Below, piece after piece: positions 53,039 through 62,646 of a stretch of DNA of 64,000 nt. How positions within the stretch are numbered: position 1 is the stretch's first letter; each line of letters begins with the position of its first letter. The stretch covers positions 1 through 64,000 of the forward strand of contig JBBRBB010000014.1 of assembly GCA_038206235.1 (NCBI GenBank), read 5' to 3'. Source of the DNA: JBBRBB01 sp038206235 (GTDB lineage Bacteria; Bacteroidota; Bacteroidia; Chitinophagales; Chitinophagaceae). Under the pieces are notes generated by a model that worked only from the letters and a program-made list of their open reading frames with translations, made no database searches and was not told the DNA's origin. The translations under genes and the position numbers were made by a program.

Positions 53039-55189
53039 ATGGCCGATTTACGATTACAACGAAACTTTGGAATTGCTGCACACATTGATGCCGGAAAAAC
53101 TACGACTACTGAACGTATTTTAAGATACACCGGGATGATTCATAAAATCGGTGAAGTGCATGAGGGTGCCACTACCACAGACTGGATGGATCAGGAAAAA
53201 GAAAGAGGCATTACCATTACCTCTGCGGCTGTAAGCTGCCAGTGGAATTTTCCAACAATAAAAGGCAAGTCCACTGCCGATACAAAAAAATATTATTTCA
53301 ATATTATTGATACGCCGGGGCACGTAGATTTTACCGTTGAAGTAGAACGCAGTATGCGTGTGCTCGATGGACTGATTGCATTGTTCTCCGCTGTGGACGG
53401 TGTAGAGCCGCAAAGTGAAACGGTGTGGAGGCAAGCTAATCGCTACAATGTTCCGCGTGTTGGTTTTGTAAATAAAATGGACCGCGCAGGCGCTGATTTT
53501 TTAATGGTAGTAAACCAGGTAAAAGAAATGCTTGGTGCAAAAGCTGTTCCAATACAATTACCTATTGGCGCTGAAGATGATTTTAAAGGTGTGGTTGATT
53601 TGGTAGCCATGAAAGGAATTATTTGGGATATGACCACAGAAGGAATGACGTTTGAAGAAATTCCTGTGCCTGAAGATATGATGGAAGAAGCGCAGCAGTG
53701 GAGAGAACAATTGATAGAATCTGTTGCTGAATATGATGATAAATTATTAGAGAAATTTTTTGAAAATCCCGCTTCAATCAGTGAAGATGAAATTCATGAA
53801 GCTGTTCGTAAAGCCACAATTGATTTAAGCATTGTGCCAATGATGTGCGGTTCATCATTCAAAAATAAAGGAGTGCAAACTGCACTGGATGGCGTGTGCA
53901 GATATTTGCCATCACCGGCAGATGTAGATGCAATTGTGGGTATTAATCCTGATACGGGTGAAGAGACAAGCCGCAGGCCTGATGCAAAAGAACCCTTTGC
54001 TGCATTGGCTTTTAAGATAATGACAGACCCTTTTGTGGGTCGTCTTGCATTTTTTCGTTGTTATTCAGGAAGACTCGAAGCAGGAAGTTATGTAAAGAAT
54101 ATACGCAGCGGAAAAAATGAACGTATCAGCCGCATTATGAAAATGTTTGCCAACAAACAAAATCCTGTTGACTTTATTGAAGCCGGTGATATTGCTGCTG
54201 CTGTTGGTTTTAAAGAAATAAAAACAGGTGATACTTTGTGCGATGAAAAACATCCCATTGTGCTGGAAAATATGTTTATTCCCGAGCCAGTAATTTCTGT
54301 TGCTATTGAACCAAAGACACAGGCTGATGTGGATAAGATGGGAATGGCAATTGCCAAGTTAATTGAAGAAGACCCTACACTGCGTGTAAAAACTGATGAA
54401 GATACCGGGCAAACAATTCTTTCTGGTATGGGTGAATTGCATCTTGAAATTATTGTTGACAGAATGAAGCGTGAATTCAAAGTGGAAATAAATCAGGGCA
54501 ATCCGCAGGTTGCCTATAAAGAAGCATTTGGTAAAACTATTCAGCATCGTGAAGTGCTCAAAAAGCAAACAGGCGGTCGCGGTAAGTTTGCTGATATACA
54601 ATTTGAAATTGGTCCGGCAGATAAAGAATGGCTGACTGAAAATCCCGGTAACCGTTATCAATTTAAAAATGATTTGTTTGGCGGTTCTATTCCAAGAGAC
54701 TATGTGCCTGCAATACAAAAGGGTTTTGAAACAGCGATGGGCACAGGTGTGCTGGCAGGTTATCCCGTAGAGAATATGAAAGTGAGAGTATTCGATGGAA
54801 GCTTTCATGCGGTTGACTCCGATTCAATGAGCTTTGAATTATGCGCCAAAGCCGGTTTTCGTGATGCGGGCAAAAAAGCAAAACCTATTTTACTGGAGCC
54901 AATCATGAAAATAGAAGTGGTAACACCAGATCAATATATGGGTGATGTAACAGGAGACCTTAATCGCCGTCGCGGTATGCTTGAGGGAATGGACAGCCGC
55001 GGCAATGCACAAGTAATAAAAGCAAAAGTTCCGCTGAGCGAAATGTTTGGTTATGTAACGCAACTGCGTTCCCTCTCAAGCGGGCGTGCAACTTCAACAA
55101 TGGAATTTTCTCACTATGCTCCTGCACCTGCAGGTATTGCAGAAGAAGTGATTGCAAAGAGTAAGGGTAAGGTGAAGGTGGAGGAATAG
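53039..55189 (+). CDS. fusA: translation elongation factor G
   Basis: 716 residues. G1 AHIDAGKTTTTERI, G2 RGITI, G3 DTPGHVDFTVEVERS and G4 NKMDRAGADF are intact; domain IV has the catalytic loop region near GSIPRDYVPAIQKGFE; ends in a domain V fold. This is a canonical EF-G, promoting ribosomal translocation. In many Bacteroidota fusA lies in the str operon beside rpsL, rpsG and rpsJ; here it is alone. Confidence 0.94.
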   Translation: MADLRLQRNFGIAAHIDAGKTTTTERILRYTGMIHKIGEVHEGATTTDWMDQEKERGITITSAAVSCQWNFPTIKGKSTADTKKYYFNIIDTPGHVDFTVEVERSMRVLDGLIALFSAVDGVEPQSETVWRQANRYNVPRVGFVNKMDRAGADFLMVVNQVKEMLGAKAVPIQLPIGAEDDFKGVVDLVAMKGIIWDMTTEGMTFEEIPVPEDMMEEAQQWREQLIESVAEYDDKLLEKFFENPASISEDEIHEAVRKATIDLSIVPMMCGSSFKNKGVQTALDGVCRYLPSPADVDAIVGINPDTGEETSRRPDAKEPFAALAFKIMTDPFVGRLAFFRCYSGRLEAGSYVKNIRSGKNERISRIMKMFANKQNPVDFIEAGDIAAAVGFKEIKTGDTLCDEKHPIVLENMFIPEPVISVAIEPKTQADVDKMGMAIAKLIEEDPTLRVKTDEDTGQTILSGMGELHLEIIVDRMKREFKVEINQGNPQVAYKEAFGKTIQHREVLKKQTGGRGKFADIQFEIGPADKEWLTENPGNRYQFKNDLFGGSIPRDYVPAIQKGFETAMGTGVLAGYPVENMKVRVFDGSFHAVDSDSMSFELCAKAGFRDAGKKAKPILLEPIMKIEVVTPDQYMGDVTGDLNRRRGMLEGMDSRGNAQVIKAKVPLSEMFGYVTQLRSLSSGRATSTMEFSHYAPAPAGIAEEVIAKSKGKVKVEE

Positions 55190-55195
55190 TAGTAT

Positions 55196-55247
55196 AAGTA
55201 TATAAAGTATGTTAGTAAAATAAGTATATAAAGTTTGTTAGTATAAA
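55196..55247 (+). repeat. 26-bp tandem repeat
   Basis: AAGTATATAAAGTATGTTAG (55196...) repeats with period 26 as AAGTATATAAAGTTTGTTAG (55222...). Located between fusA and the coiled-coil gene. A TATCTTTG (55280-55287) downstream could be a -7 box for the latter. Confidence 0.7.
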
Positions 55248-55303
55248 GAAGACGTGCCCATTTCTGACGTGGTTTTTATTATCTTTGAAAAGGAAAAAAT
55301 GAT

Positions 55304-55705
55304 ATGAGTACTGCGCAAACACTTGAGATGTATAAAGAGGATGTTACCCGTGTAGTAGAAGACTTGCAGCAGGTAGTTGATAATAAATTTGAAGAAAAAA
55401 AATCGGAATTAGCAACGAAAGGAGATATTCATGATCTGAAAGCAGCAACGAAAGCAGATATTCATAATCTGAAAGTAACAACGAAAGCAGATATTCATGA
55501 TCTGAGATTAACAACGAAAGCAGATATACAAGATTTACGGTTAGCAACTAAAACAGATATTCATGATCTAAGATTAGCAACGAAAACAGATATACATGAT
55601 CTTAGACTGGAACTAACAAATAAGCTCAATGACCATTTCAAATGGCCTATCGCTACTATGATTGCAATCGGAGGAATTATTATTGCTATACTGAAGTTAT
55701 TGTAA
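55304..55705 (+). CDS. repeat coiled-coil protein with C-terminal membrane helix
   Basis: 133 residues. N-terminal helix (LEMYKEDVTRVVEDLQQVVDNKFEEKKSEL), six 11-residue units (ATKADIHDLRL type), LELTNKLNDHFKWP, and a C-terminal membrane helix (ATMIAIGGIIIAILKLL). This is like CCDC90/DUF1640-type anchored coiled coils. The 11-residue periodicity gives a right-handed or hendecad coiled coil. Function unknown. Confidence 0.75.
   Translation: MSTAQTLEMYKEDVTRVVEDLQQVVDNKFEEKKSELATKGDIHDLKAATKADIHNLKVTTKADIHDLRLTTKADIQDLRLATKTDIHDLRLATKTDIHDLRLELTNKLNDHFKWPIATMIAIGGIIIAILKLL
55412..55609 (+). repeat. six tandem 33-bp coding repeats
   Basis: Six in-frame units encode ATKxDIHxLxx, with gradual divergence. 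Identity between adjacent units is very high at the DNA level (ACGAAAGCAGATATTCATGA blocks), so the unit number likely varies by slippage. Confidence 0.8.
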
Positions 55706-55716
55706 ATTCTTCTCCT

Positions 55717-56529
55717 TTATTCATTCAACTTTATTTCAAACAAAGCAGGCCATTTTTTCCCGGTTATATATAAACTGTTCTTTGTGCTATCATAAGCAAT
55801 TCCATTCAAAACATACCCGGTTTTAACACCATACTGCTGCAGGTCTATATTCATTCCGCTCTTTTGCAAAAGACCAGCACAATCTAACTGAGCTTCTACC
55901 CTTCCGGTTTCAGGATTGATTTTTAAAATATAATCAGTTTCAAATTGATTGGCATAAATATAACCATGAATGTATTCCAGCTCATTGATGGCAGGCACAG
56001 GTCCATAATTATTGGTGACGCTAACAATTTTACTTATTCTAAAACTATCTGCATTTACAAAATAAAGATTACTGCTGCCCGTGCTTATGATAAGCTCTTT
56101 GCCATTATTGGTTAAGCCCCAGCCTTCGTAAGGCCAATTAAAATCTTTTATTTTTTTGAAAGTATTAGCATCATAAACATGAACCTTATTATTTCTCCAC
56201 GTAAGCTGGTAAATTTTATTATTAAGTAAAGTAATGCCCTCACCAAATTCAGCAGAATCTAATTTTATCTCTTCCTCTGCTTTGCCATTTTGAATATTTA
56301 TTTTTCGCAGTTTGCTGAAGCCTTCTAATCCTGTGCCTTCGTATAGTTCATCATTATGCCAAATTAGTCCCTGTGTATAAGAAGATGTATCATGCGGATA
56401 CACTTTTACAATCGTATATGTAATATTTGGCGGAGGCGGATTCAGGTTATCATCGGTAACATGATTATCAGAATTATTATTACAGCCCGAAAAAAATAAA
56501 ATCAGCATCACTAACAAATATTTGTTCAT
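55717..56529 (-). CDS. glutaminyl-peptide cyclotransferase, lipoprotein
   Basis: 270 residues. Lipobox FFSGC, then a five-bladed propeller typical of glutamine cyclotransferase (YPHDTSSYTQGLIWHNDELYEGTGLEGFSKLRKI, FNWPYEGWGLTNNGKELIISTGSSNLYFVNADSF, ELEYIHGYIYANQFETDYILKINPETGRVEAQLD, GYVLNGIAYDSTKNSLYITGKKWPALFEI). Forms pyroglutamate at N-terminal Gln in the envelope. Confidence 0.87.
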   Translation of the reverse strand: MNKYLLVMLILFFSGCNNNSDNHVTDDNLNPPPPNITYTIVKVYPHDTSSYTQGLIWHNDELYEGTGLEGFSKLRKINIQNGKAEEEIKLDSAEFGEGITLLNNKIYQLTWRNNKVHVYDANTFKKIKDFNWPYEGWGLTNNGKELIISTGSSNLYFVNADSFRISKIVSVTNNYGPVPAINELEYIHGYIYANQFETDYILKINPETGRVEAQLDCAGLLQKSGMNIDLQQYGVKTGYVLNGIAYDSTKNSLYITGKKWPALFEIKLNE

Positions 56530-56660
56530 GCAGCAAATGTAGGCAGGCGTATTTTAAAAATATTATAATTCACATTAGCATCATCTTTAAAACGGTACTA
56601 AAATTGCTCAAGAAAATCATTGGAAAATATTATCTTTCATTCCAATTAAATCAATCCCAA

Positions 56661-57371
56661 ATGAAAAAAATATTGTTTTGTATTACCCTGCTTTATTCTA
56701 CCGGCTGCGAAACCGTGCAGCAAGTAATAAATACCTTACCTTCCAGTGGCCCGCTCACCACTCAGGAAATTGCAAATGGTTTGAAAGAAGCATTAACCAT
56801 AGGAACACAAAATGGTACTGCAAAACTTTCCGCTGCAGATGGTTTTTTTGCGAACGCAGTTATTAAAATCCTAATGCCACCGGAAGCGCAAAAAGTAGAA
56901 AGCACTTTGCGTGGCGTTGGACTGGGAAGTGTGGTTGATAAGGCCGTTCTTTCCATGAACCGCGCCGCAGAAGAAGCTGCAAAATCCGCCTCACCTATAT
57001 TTATTAATGCCATTAAACAAATGACAATTACAGATGCAATAGGAATTTTAAAAGGCGGAGACTTTGCTGCAACCAATTATTTTAAAGACAAAACAACTGC
57101 GGCACTTACGAGTGCATTCAGTCCTGTTATTAATAACGCATTGCAAAAAGTGAACGCAACAAAATATTGGAACGATGTATTTACTTTGTATAATAAATTT
57201 TCAACCAATCCTGTAAATACTGATTTGAATGCTTTCGTAACAGGCAGAGCGATTGATGGAATTTTTTATGAAGTTGGATTAGAAGAACAAAAAATCCGCA
57301 AAGACCCCGCTGCACGTGTTACTGATTTATTGAAAAAAGTGTTTGGAAGTTCATTGACGCAGGGAGGCTAA
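56661..57371 (+). CDS. DUF4197 lipoprotein
   Basis: 236 residues from ATG 56661 (MKKILFCITLLYSTGCETVQQ, lipobox STGC), preferred over an upstream start that lacks a signal peptide. LTTQEIANGLKEALTIGTQNGTAKLSAADGFFANAVIKILMPPEAQKVESTLRGVG, and FKDKTTAALTSAFSPVINNALQKVNATKYWNDVF identify DUF4197, a helical envelope family of unknown function. Confidence 0.87.
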   Translation: MKKILFCITLLYSTGCETVQQVINTLPSSGPLTTQEIANGLKEALTIGTQNGTAKLSAADGFFANAVIKILMPPEAQKVESTLRGVGLGSVVDKAVLSMNRAAEEAAKSASPIFINAIKQMTITDAIGILKGGDFAATNYFKDKTTAALTSAFSPVINNALQKVNATKYWNDVFTLYNKFSTNPVNTDLNAFVTGRAIDGIFYEVGLEEQKIRKDPAARVTDLLKKVFGSSLTQGG

Positions 57372-57434
57372 ACAGTTTTCAGTTTTCAGTTTGTAGTTTG
57401 TCCACAGGACTCTGCGAGTAGTTTCAGTTAACTG

Positions 57435-57472
57435 AAAAGGCTGTCTCATTTTTTTTTGAAACAACCTTTTTT
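57435..57472. terminator. bidirectional hairpin between convergent genes
   Basis: AAAAGGCTGTCTCA and TGAAACAACCTTTTTT form an imperfect stem with T-runs on both sides. It lies between the convergent DUF4197 and lipoprotein genes. A CAGTTTTCAGTTTTCAGTTTG repeat (57372-57391) precedes it. Confidence 0.6.
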
Positions 57473-57490
57473 AATTTCTGTTTGCGGAAA

Positions 57491-57901
57491 TTAGTTCACA
57501 GTTAAAGTGAGACTTACAAAATTTATTAAACCATCGCGGTTGATAATCGTAAAGGTATATTTTTCTGTACCCGCCTGGCTTCGTGTAGTTATTGGATAAT
57601 CTGTTGAAAAATTATCACCATCACTTCCTGTCAATGATTCGTTATGAACGCTTGTGGCAGCTCCGCCATCGTAGCTTACAGAAACATCAAATGTTTTAAG
57701 AACATCATTGGGTTCTGATTTTGAAGCGGTAATCCCCACAAGAACAGAAGTATTCTGTGCCACATTTGCATCGCCTGAAGTATAACCCGCGCCTGTTTTA
57801 AAAGCTATGTTTGGCAATATCATAGCATCAGTTTCTTTTTTGCAGGAAGCCACGGCACATAATAATATAACAATAGATATATATGAAAGTATTGTTTTCA
57901 T
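57491..57901 (-). CDS. lipoprotein of unknown function
   Basis: 136 residues. Lipobox VASC; mature protein with beta-rich sequence (AFKTGAGYTSGDANVAQNTSVLVGITASK, TYPITTRSQAGTEKYTFTIINRDGLINFVSLTLTV) and no named domain. Last gene of a three-gene minus-strand set with the TonB receptor. Confidence 0.7.
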   Translation of the reverse strand: MKTILSYISIVILLCAVASCKKETDAMILPNIAFKTGAGYTSGDANVAQNTSVLVGITASKSEPNDVLKTFDVSVSYDGGAATSVHNESLTGSDGDNFSTDYPITTRSQAGTEKYTFTIINRDGLINFVSLTLTVN

Positions 57902-57920
57902 TTAGTTGAATTTAGCAGAA

Positions 57921-58460
57921 CTATAAAATAAAAGTAATGAGTGAAGCTGCGTCAGGAGGAGGAGCTATAATTTTGAGATATGGCTTACTGATGAATTGAT
58001 ATTCGTTTTGCCGGGAATAATTTATAAGATGAAGGGTATTCTTGAAAATATTTTTGGTGCTTGCTTCATAAAAGAGAAATGAAAAAAATAAATTTTTAGA
58101 TATAATATTTACAGATGAAGTGTTTATATTCTTATTATTTGCACTCCTCAATTTAGTTTCGGCTTTATCAGCAAGCGCATAAATAATATATTTACCATTT
58201 TCTTGTTTTATGGAACGAACATCATACATGATATCCTGAAACGTAAATTCTCCTTCATCTGTAATTTTTAGTTTACTGAATTCAGCCGCCGAAAAAATAA
58301 ACGTTTGAAAATCTTTTGCATTACTATGATTGCTGATGATAGTATGCTGCTCAGTTTTTATCTTTTGCAAGAAAACGAAAAATATGGCGGGCAAAACCAA
58401 TTGCAATGCAAAGATTATTGCAAGGATAAAAAGAATAATATGATTGGTTTTTTTCACCAT
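57921..58460 (-). CDS. membrane-anchored protein of unknown function
   Basis: 179 residues. One N-terminal membrane helix (IILFILAIIFALQLVLPAIFFVFL) and a soluble region ending in IIAPPPDAASLITFIL. The start overlaps the stop of the TonB receptor by seven bases, so they are co-translated. Not recognised. Confidence 0.65.
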   Translation of the reverse strand: MVKKTNHIILFILAIIFALQLVLPAIFFVFLQKIKTEQHTIISNHSNAKDFQTFIFSAAEFSKLKITDEGEFTFQDIMYDVRSIKQENGKYIIYALADKAETKLRSANNKNINTSSVNIISKNLFFSFLFYEASTKNIFKNTLHLINYSRQNEYQFISKPYLKIIAPPPDAASLITFIL

Positions 58461-60481
58461 GAAATTGTTCGTCTTGCCGAAAGTACAAAATTTATACCTT
58501 CATTATACAAGCCATAATATTTTAATCGTGAAAGATGGTCTGCATAAAGAGTATTGGTGATGTTGTTTGCCGTAAGTCCTAATATCCAATTTCCTTTTAT
58601 TGCAGGCAAAGTAACTCCGGATGAAAAATTAAGAAGAAGATAATCACGGGTTGCTGTTTCAAACTGTGCTGGTTTATTTTGTTTGAATACATACGCCAAT
58701 TCAGGCTCAGCAAAAAAGTTGGTAACTTGTTTTGAAAAATTTTTTTCAACCCGCAAAGCTGAATTTAATTTGAATGCAGGAATAAAAGGCAAATTACCTC
58801 CATCATCTAATTTACCTCTCGCAGAAGTAAATGTTTCTTTCCACTGAAACCATTTTACAGGTTTCACTATTGACAAAAATTCTCCTCCATACAATTTTGC
58901 ATCCTGTTGCTTATATCGAAATACCTGGAAGCCGTAAAATTCTTCCTGTGTTGGTGCTAAAAAAACGTAATTAAAAAAATTATTATAAAACACAGATGCA
59001 GATACAAACCATTGTTTGCCCGTAGCTTCAAGGCTTATATCAGTATTTATATTTTGCTCTGCTTTTAAATCGGGGGCGCCAATTTCATATCTCGCAGTGC
59101 CCTCATGCAAACCATCAGAAGAAAGCTCTGCGAGGTTAGGCGCTCTGAAACCACTTGCTGTATTGGTTTTCAGCGTTAACCACTGCACAGGATTATATAC
59201 TATCCCCAGCAGGGCATTGCCTGTAAAATTATTTTTTTTGAAAGGCTGTATGGCAGAATCGCTTGTGTTTACCGGCGCAGTTGCAAAGGTTTGAATATAC
59301 TTGTAATTAATTCCTGCACCCGTTTCAATAATCACTTTCTGCAATCTGAATTTTAAATATCCTGAAATATTTCCCTCCCAAAAATTTGCATCAGGAATAA
59401 TAACTCTTGCACCGTAATTCGTATTATTTGTATATGTGAATTGCTGATTTAAAACAAAATTCGTTTTGGCGCTTAAAGATTTTTCCCAGCGCAGATTTTG
59501 TAAAACTGAAAGCAAATGCATCTTCAAACTTATCTGCCCGCCCCCTTCATCTTCTTCGCGGAAATTTGATTGCACTCCCAGATTTAATTTCAACAAAGAA
59601 CTGTTTAAATAAAAAGTATTTTGAGAACCCAATAAGTTCAGCATTACATTATGATGCGGGCCAACCAGCGACCTGCTCCATCTTTTATCAACATCAAAAA
59701 AAGTATTCAGTTCATCTATTATAAATCCAAATTGATTATATGAAAAATTATAGCTGTTTTCCTGTTTCCATTTTGGCTTATCAAAACCAAAGCCTGCTTT
59801 TACATAATATCCGCCATTGCGTGAATTTAAAACTCTTGTATTGTTTCCATCGCTATAATCTGCGTGGCTTTCAAAACCTAATCTCAGTCGCCACCAGTTC
59901 CTTAAATTTTTATTGCTGTATCCAACATCAGTAAGTGTGCCAAGTGAATTGCTGGAGAGTTGTGTGCCTGCATCAAAATTCTTTCCAAATGAATCAGGCT
60001 TTTCTTCAATAATATTTATTACACCGCCTGCTGCATCTGAGCCGTATAAAAGAGAAGCAGGACCTTTAATTACTTCAACTCTGTCAATCCCTATTTGCGA
60101 AAGCCCAAGCCCATGCTCATCCTGCCACTGCTGATTATCGAAGCGCAAACCGGAAAGCAATACTAAAATTCTGTTTCCATAAAGACCGCGTATCACAGGT
60201 TTTGAAATTGCATTGCCGGCAGTTATTTGTGAAATGCCGGGCAATTTTGCTAATGCATCAGATAAATTAAACGGAGCTTTTTCATTTATTTGCTGCAGTG
60301 AATATGGTTCAATATTTAATGATGTAGCATGAGGACTGTTTGGCTGAAACCCTGTTATTACAACATCTTCCAGTGTATGCAGTGAATCTGTTTGCGTGGT
60401 ATCTGTTTGAGCAAAGACATTCGTGCAAATAAAAATCAAAAGTAAAATCAAAATGGATTGAAATGTTTCTTTCGTAATCAT
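58454..60481 (-). CDS. TonB-dependent outer membrane receptor
   Basis: 675 residues. Signal peptide (SILILLLIFICTNVFAQ), TonB box region, plug (LEDVVITGFQPNS, ISKPVIRGLYGNRILVLLSGLRFDNQQWQ, IDRVEVIKGPASLLYGSDAAGGVINII) and a C-terminal 22-strand barrel (ends SARRTISW). No N-terminal carboxypeptidase-like domain. The layout resembles siderophore, vitamin or metal receptors; substrate unknown. First in a three-gene set. Confidence 0.88.
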   Translation of the reverse strand: MITKETFQSILILLLIFICTNVFAQTDTTQTDSLHTLEDVVITGFQPNSPHATSLNIEPYSLQQINEKAPFNLSDALAKLPGISQITAGNAISKPVIRGLYGNRILVLLSGLRFDNQQWQDEHGLGLSQIGIDRVEVIKGPASLLYGSDAAGGVINIIEEKPDSFGKNFDAGTQLSSNSLGTLTDVGYSNKNLRNWWRLRLGFESHADYSDGNNTRVLNSRNGGYYVKAGFGFDKPKWKQENSYNFSYNQFGFIIDELNTFFDVDKRWSRSLVGPHHNVMLNLLGSQNTFYLNSSLLKLNLGVQSNFREEDEGGGQISLKMHLLSVLQNLRWEKSLSAKTNFVLNQQFTYTNNTNYGARVIIPDANFWEGNISGYLKFRLQKVIIETGAGINYKYIQTFATAPVNTSDSAIQPFKKNNFTGNALLGIVYNPVQWLTLKTNTASGFRAPNLAELSSDGLHEGTARYEIGAPDLKAEQNINTDISLEATGKQWFVSASVFYNNFFNYVFLAPTQEEFYGFQVFRYKQQDAKLYGGEFLSIVKPVKWFQWKETFTSARGKLDDGGNLPFIPAFKLNSALRVEKNFSKQVTNFFAEPELAYVFKQNKPAQFETATRDYLLLNFSSGVTLPAIKGNWILGLTANNITNTLYADHLSRLKYYGLYNEGINFVLSARRTISW

Positions 60482-60609
60482 TTCAGATAGTGTTTACTAA
60501 ATAAAAACAAAAATAAACTTTTAAGATTGTTGTTGAAATTACTTATTGGGCAACTATTATTTCACTCCTAAAAAAACATCCTCTTAAATTTGCACGTTAA
60601 TTTAAAAAC

Positions 60610-62646
60610 ATGCTGGCAGGCTTTAATAATATAACGTTTGAATTTGGCTCACGAACTATTGTGAAAAATATCACCTGGCATATTCGCGGCGGGGAAAGAA
60701 TTGGTTTGATTGGATATAACGGCACCGGCAAGTCCACTTTATTGAAATTGCTGATGGGCGAATACCAGCCTTCTTCGGGAACCGTGGAAAAAGCCCGTGA
60801 CACAAGCATTGGTTTTCTGCACCAGGATTTATTAAGCTTTGATACCAGCGACTCTATTCTTGAAGTTGCACTGGAAGCTTTTGAAAAAGTAAAGCAATTA
60901 GAAAAGCAAATTGAAACGTTAAGCAAAAAACTGGAAACTTCGTCTAATGAAAAATTATTAACTGATTACACTGACAAATTACATGAGTTAGAAATTCTTG
61001 ACGGCTATAACATACATTATAAAGCGGAAGAAGTTTTGCACGGATTGGGATTTAGTAATGATGATCTGCAAAAACCCTATGCAACTTTCAGCGGTGGCTG
61101 GAGAATGCGTGTCCTGCTTGCAAAAATGATTTTACAGCAACCTGAAATTTTACTGCTTGATGAGCCTACAAACCATCTTGACCTTCCATCAATAGAATGG
61201 CTGGAAAAATATTTGCAGAATTACAAAGGCAGTGTTGTGATTGTAAGTCATGATAAATATTTTTTGAATCGCATGGTAACAAAGATTGTTGAGATTTATC
61301 AACAGCAAGTTCATTTTTATACAGGTAACTATGATTTTTATGAGGAGGAGAAAATGCAGCGAATTGAGCTGATGCAAAAAGCTTATGATAACCAGCAGGA
61401 TTATATTCGCCAGCAGGAAAGATTTATAGAGCGTTTTCGTGCTAAAGCATCAAAAGCAGCAGCAGCACAGAGTTTAATAAAAAAGCTGGATAAGTTAGAG
61501 CGTATTGAACAGGTTGAAATTGAAAGACCAAATCTTAAAATCAATTTCAGAATAGATAAGCAGCCGGGCAAAGTATTAGTGAACTTAAAACATCTTGACA
61601 AAAAATTCGGGAACATAACTGTTCTTGAAAATGCAGAAGCAGAAATTGAGCGTGGCGATAAAATTGCTTTAATAGGCGCTAACGGAAAAGGAAAGTCCAC
61701 ATTACTAAGAATAATTGCGGGAACAGAATCATATCAAGGCGAAAGAATTTGGGGGCACAATATTGATGAAAGCTTTTACGCACAGCACCAGTTAGAAGGA
61801 TTGAATCTAAACAATACATTGCTTGAAGAACTACAAATATGCCGCAGCGGTAAAACAGAATTGGAATTACGAACATTGCTCGGTTGCTTTTTATTCAGCG
61901 GTGATGATGCAGATAAAAAAATAAAAACATTGAGCGGCGGAGAGAAGGCAAGAGTTGCACTGGCAAAAGTGATCATTAGCAAGGCAAATTTTTTGTTGCT
62001 TGATGAACCAACAAATCACCTCGACATACACAGCGTGGAACTGCTTACAGAAGCGCTGAATAAATATGAAGGCACATATATTTTAGTAAGCCACGACCGC
62101 TACTTTATTTCAAAAACAGCAAATAAAATTTGGGAGATAGTTGATAATAAAATCAAAGAATTTAAAGGCAGTTATGAAGAATGGGTTGAGTGGAACGAGA
62201 GAAGAAAGTTGGCAGTTGGCAGTCAGCAGTTGGCAGTAGAGAGTAGCCAGTCAGCAGTAGGGAGTAGCCAGTCGGGAGTTACCAGTCGGCAGCCGTCAGA
62301 AAAAAATCAACAACAAAAATTAAAACAGGAACAAAAGGAGCAATCTGAACCAACAAGAAACCCAGCCATTGTCGGGGCAGGCAAGAAACGAGAAACGCAA
62401 AGAGATTTACAAAAGCTGCAAAAACAATTTAGTAAAGCTGAGGATGAGCTGAATGAATTAAACACGCAAAAAACCTTGCTGGAGGCGGCTTTGGGAAGCT
62501 CTGAAACATACTCAGACAAAAATAAATTTTTACAAACCGAGACTGATTACAATACAGTGCATCAAAAAATTCAAAAGCTTACACTTCAATATGAAGAACT
62601 TTTTGAAAAGATAATGCGGATAGAATCAATGAGCGCTGCATCATAG
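60610..62646 (+). CDS. ABC-F family ATPase
   Basis: 678 residues. Two ATPase domains: Walker A GYNGTGKSTLL and GANGKGKSTLL; signatures FSGGWRMRVLLAKM and LSGGEKARVALAKV; Walker B LLLDEPTNHLDLPS and LLLDEPTNHLDIHS. A linker (~225-320) is followed by a C-terminal coiled coil (~590-675). Between them (~535-575) lies a Ser/Gln-rich repeat of short period. Ribosome-associated translation factor by family (Uup/EttA-like). Confidence 0.9.
   Translation: MLAGFNNITFEFGSRTIVKNITWHIRGGERIGLIGYNGTGKSTLLKLLMGEYQPSSGTVEKARDTSIGFLHQDLLSFDTSDSILEVALEAFEKVKQLEKQIETLSKKLETSSNEKLLTDYTDKLHELEILDGYNIHYKAEEVLHGLGFSNDDLQKPYATFSGGWRMRVLLAKMILQQPEILLLDEPTNHLDLPSIEWLEKYLQNYKGSVVIVSHDKYFLNRMVTKIVEIYQQQVHFYTGNYDFYEEEKMQRIELMQKAYDNQQDYIRQQERFIERFRAKASKAAAAQSLIKKLDKLERIEQVEIERPNLKINFRIDKQPGKVLVNLKHLDKKFGNITVLENAEAEIERGDKIALIGANGKGKSTLLRIIAGTESYQGERIWGHNIDESFYAQHQLEGLNLNNTLLEELQICRSGKTELELRTLLGCFLFSGDDADKKIKTLSGGEKARVALAKVIISKANFLLLDEPTNHLDIHSVELLTEALNKYEGTYILVSHDRYFISKTANKIWEIVDNKIKEFKGSYEEWVEWNERRKLAVGSQQLAVESSQSAVGSSQSGVTSRQPSEKNQQQKLKQEQKEQSEPTRNPAIVGAGKKRETQRDLQKLQKQFSKAEDELNELNTQKTLLEAALGSSETYSDKNKFLQTETDYNTVHQKIQKLTLQYEELFEKIMRIESMSAAS
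62207..62292 (+). repeat. GGCAGT-type short-period repeats inside ABC-F gene
   Basis: AGTTGGCAGTTGGCAGTCAG and AGTAGGGAGTAGCCAGTCGG type units, 7-10 bp, remain in frame and encode LAVGSQQLAVESSQSAVGSS. They lie in the loop between the second ATPase domain and the coiled coil. Confidence 0.75.

Noticed and set aside
54359..54808. 149-codon minus-strand frame inside fusA
   Set aside because: Antisense shadow of a conserved gene with no own features.
55344..55547. Minus-strand frame rich in Leu/Tyr/Ser opposite the coiled-coil repeats
   Set aside because: Mirror of the 33-bp repeats; not a plausible protein.
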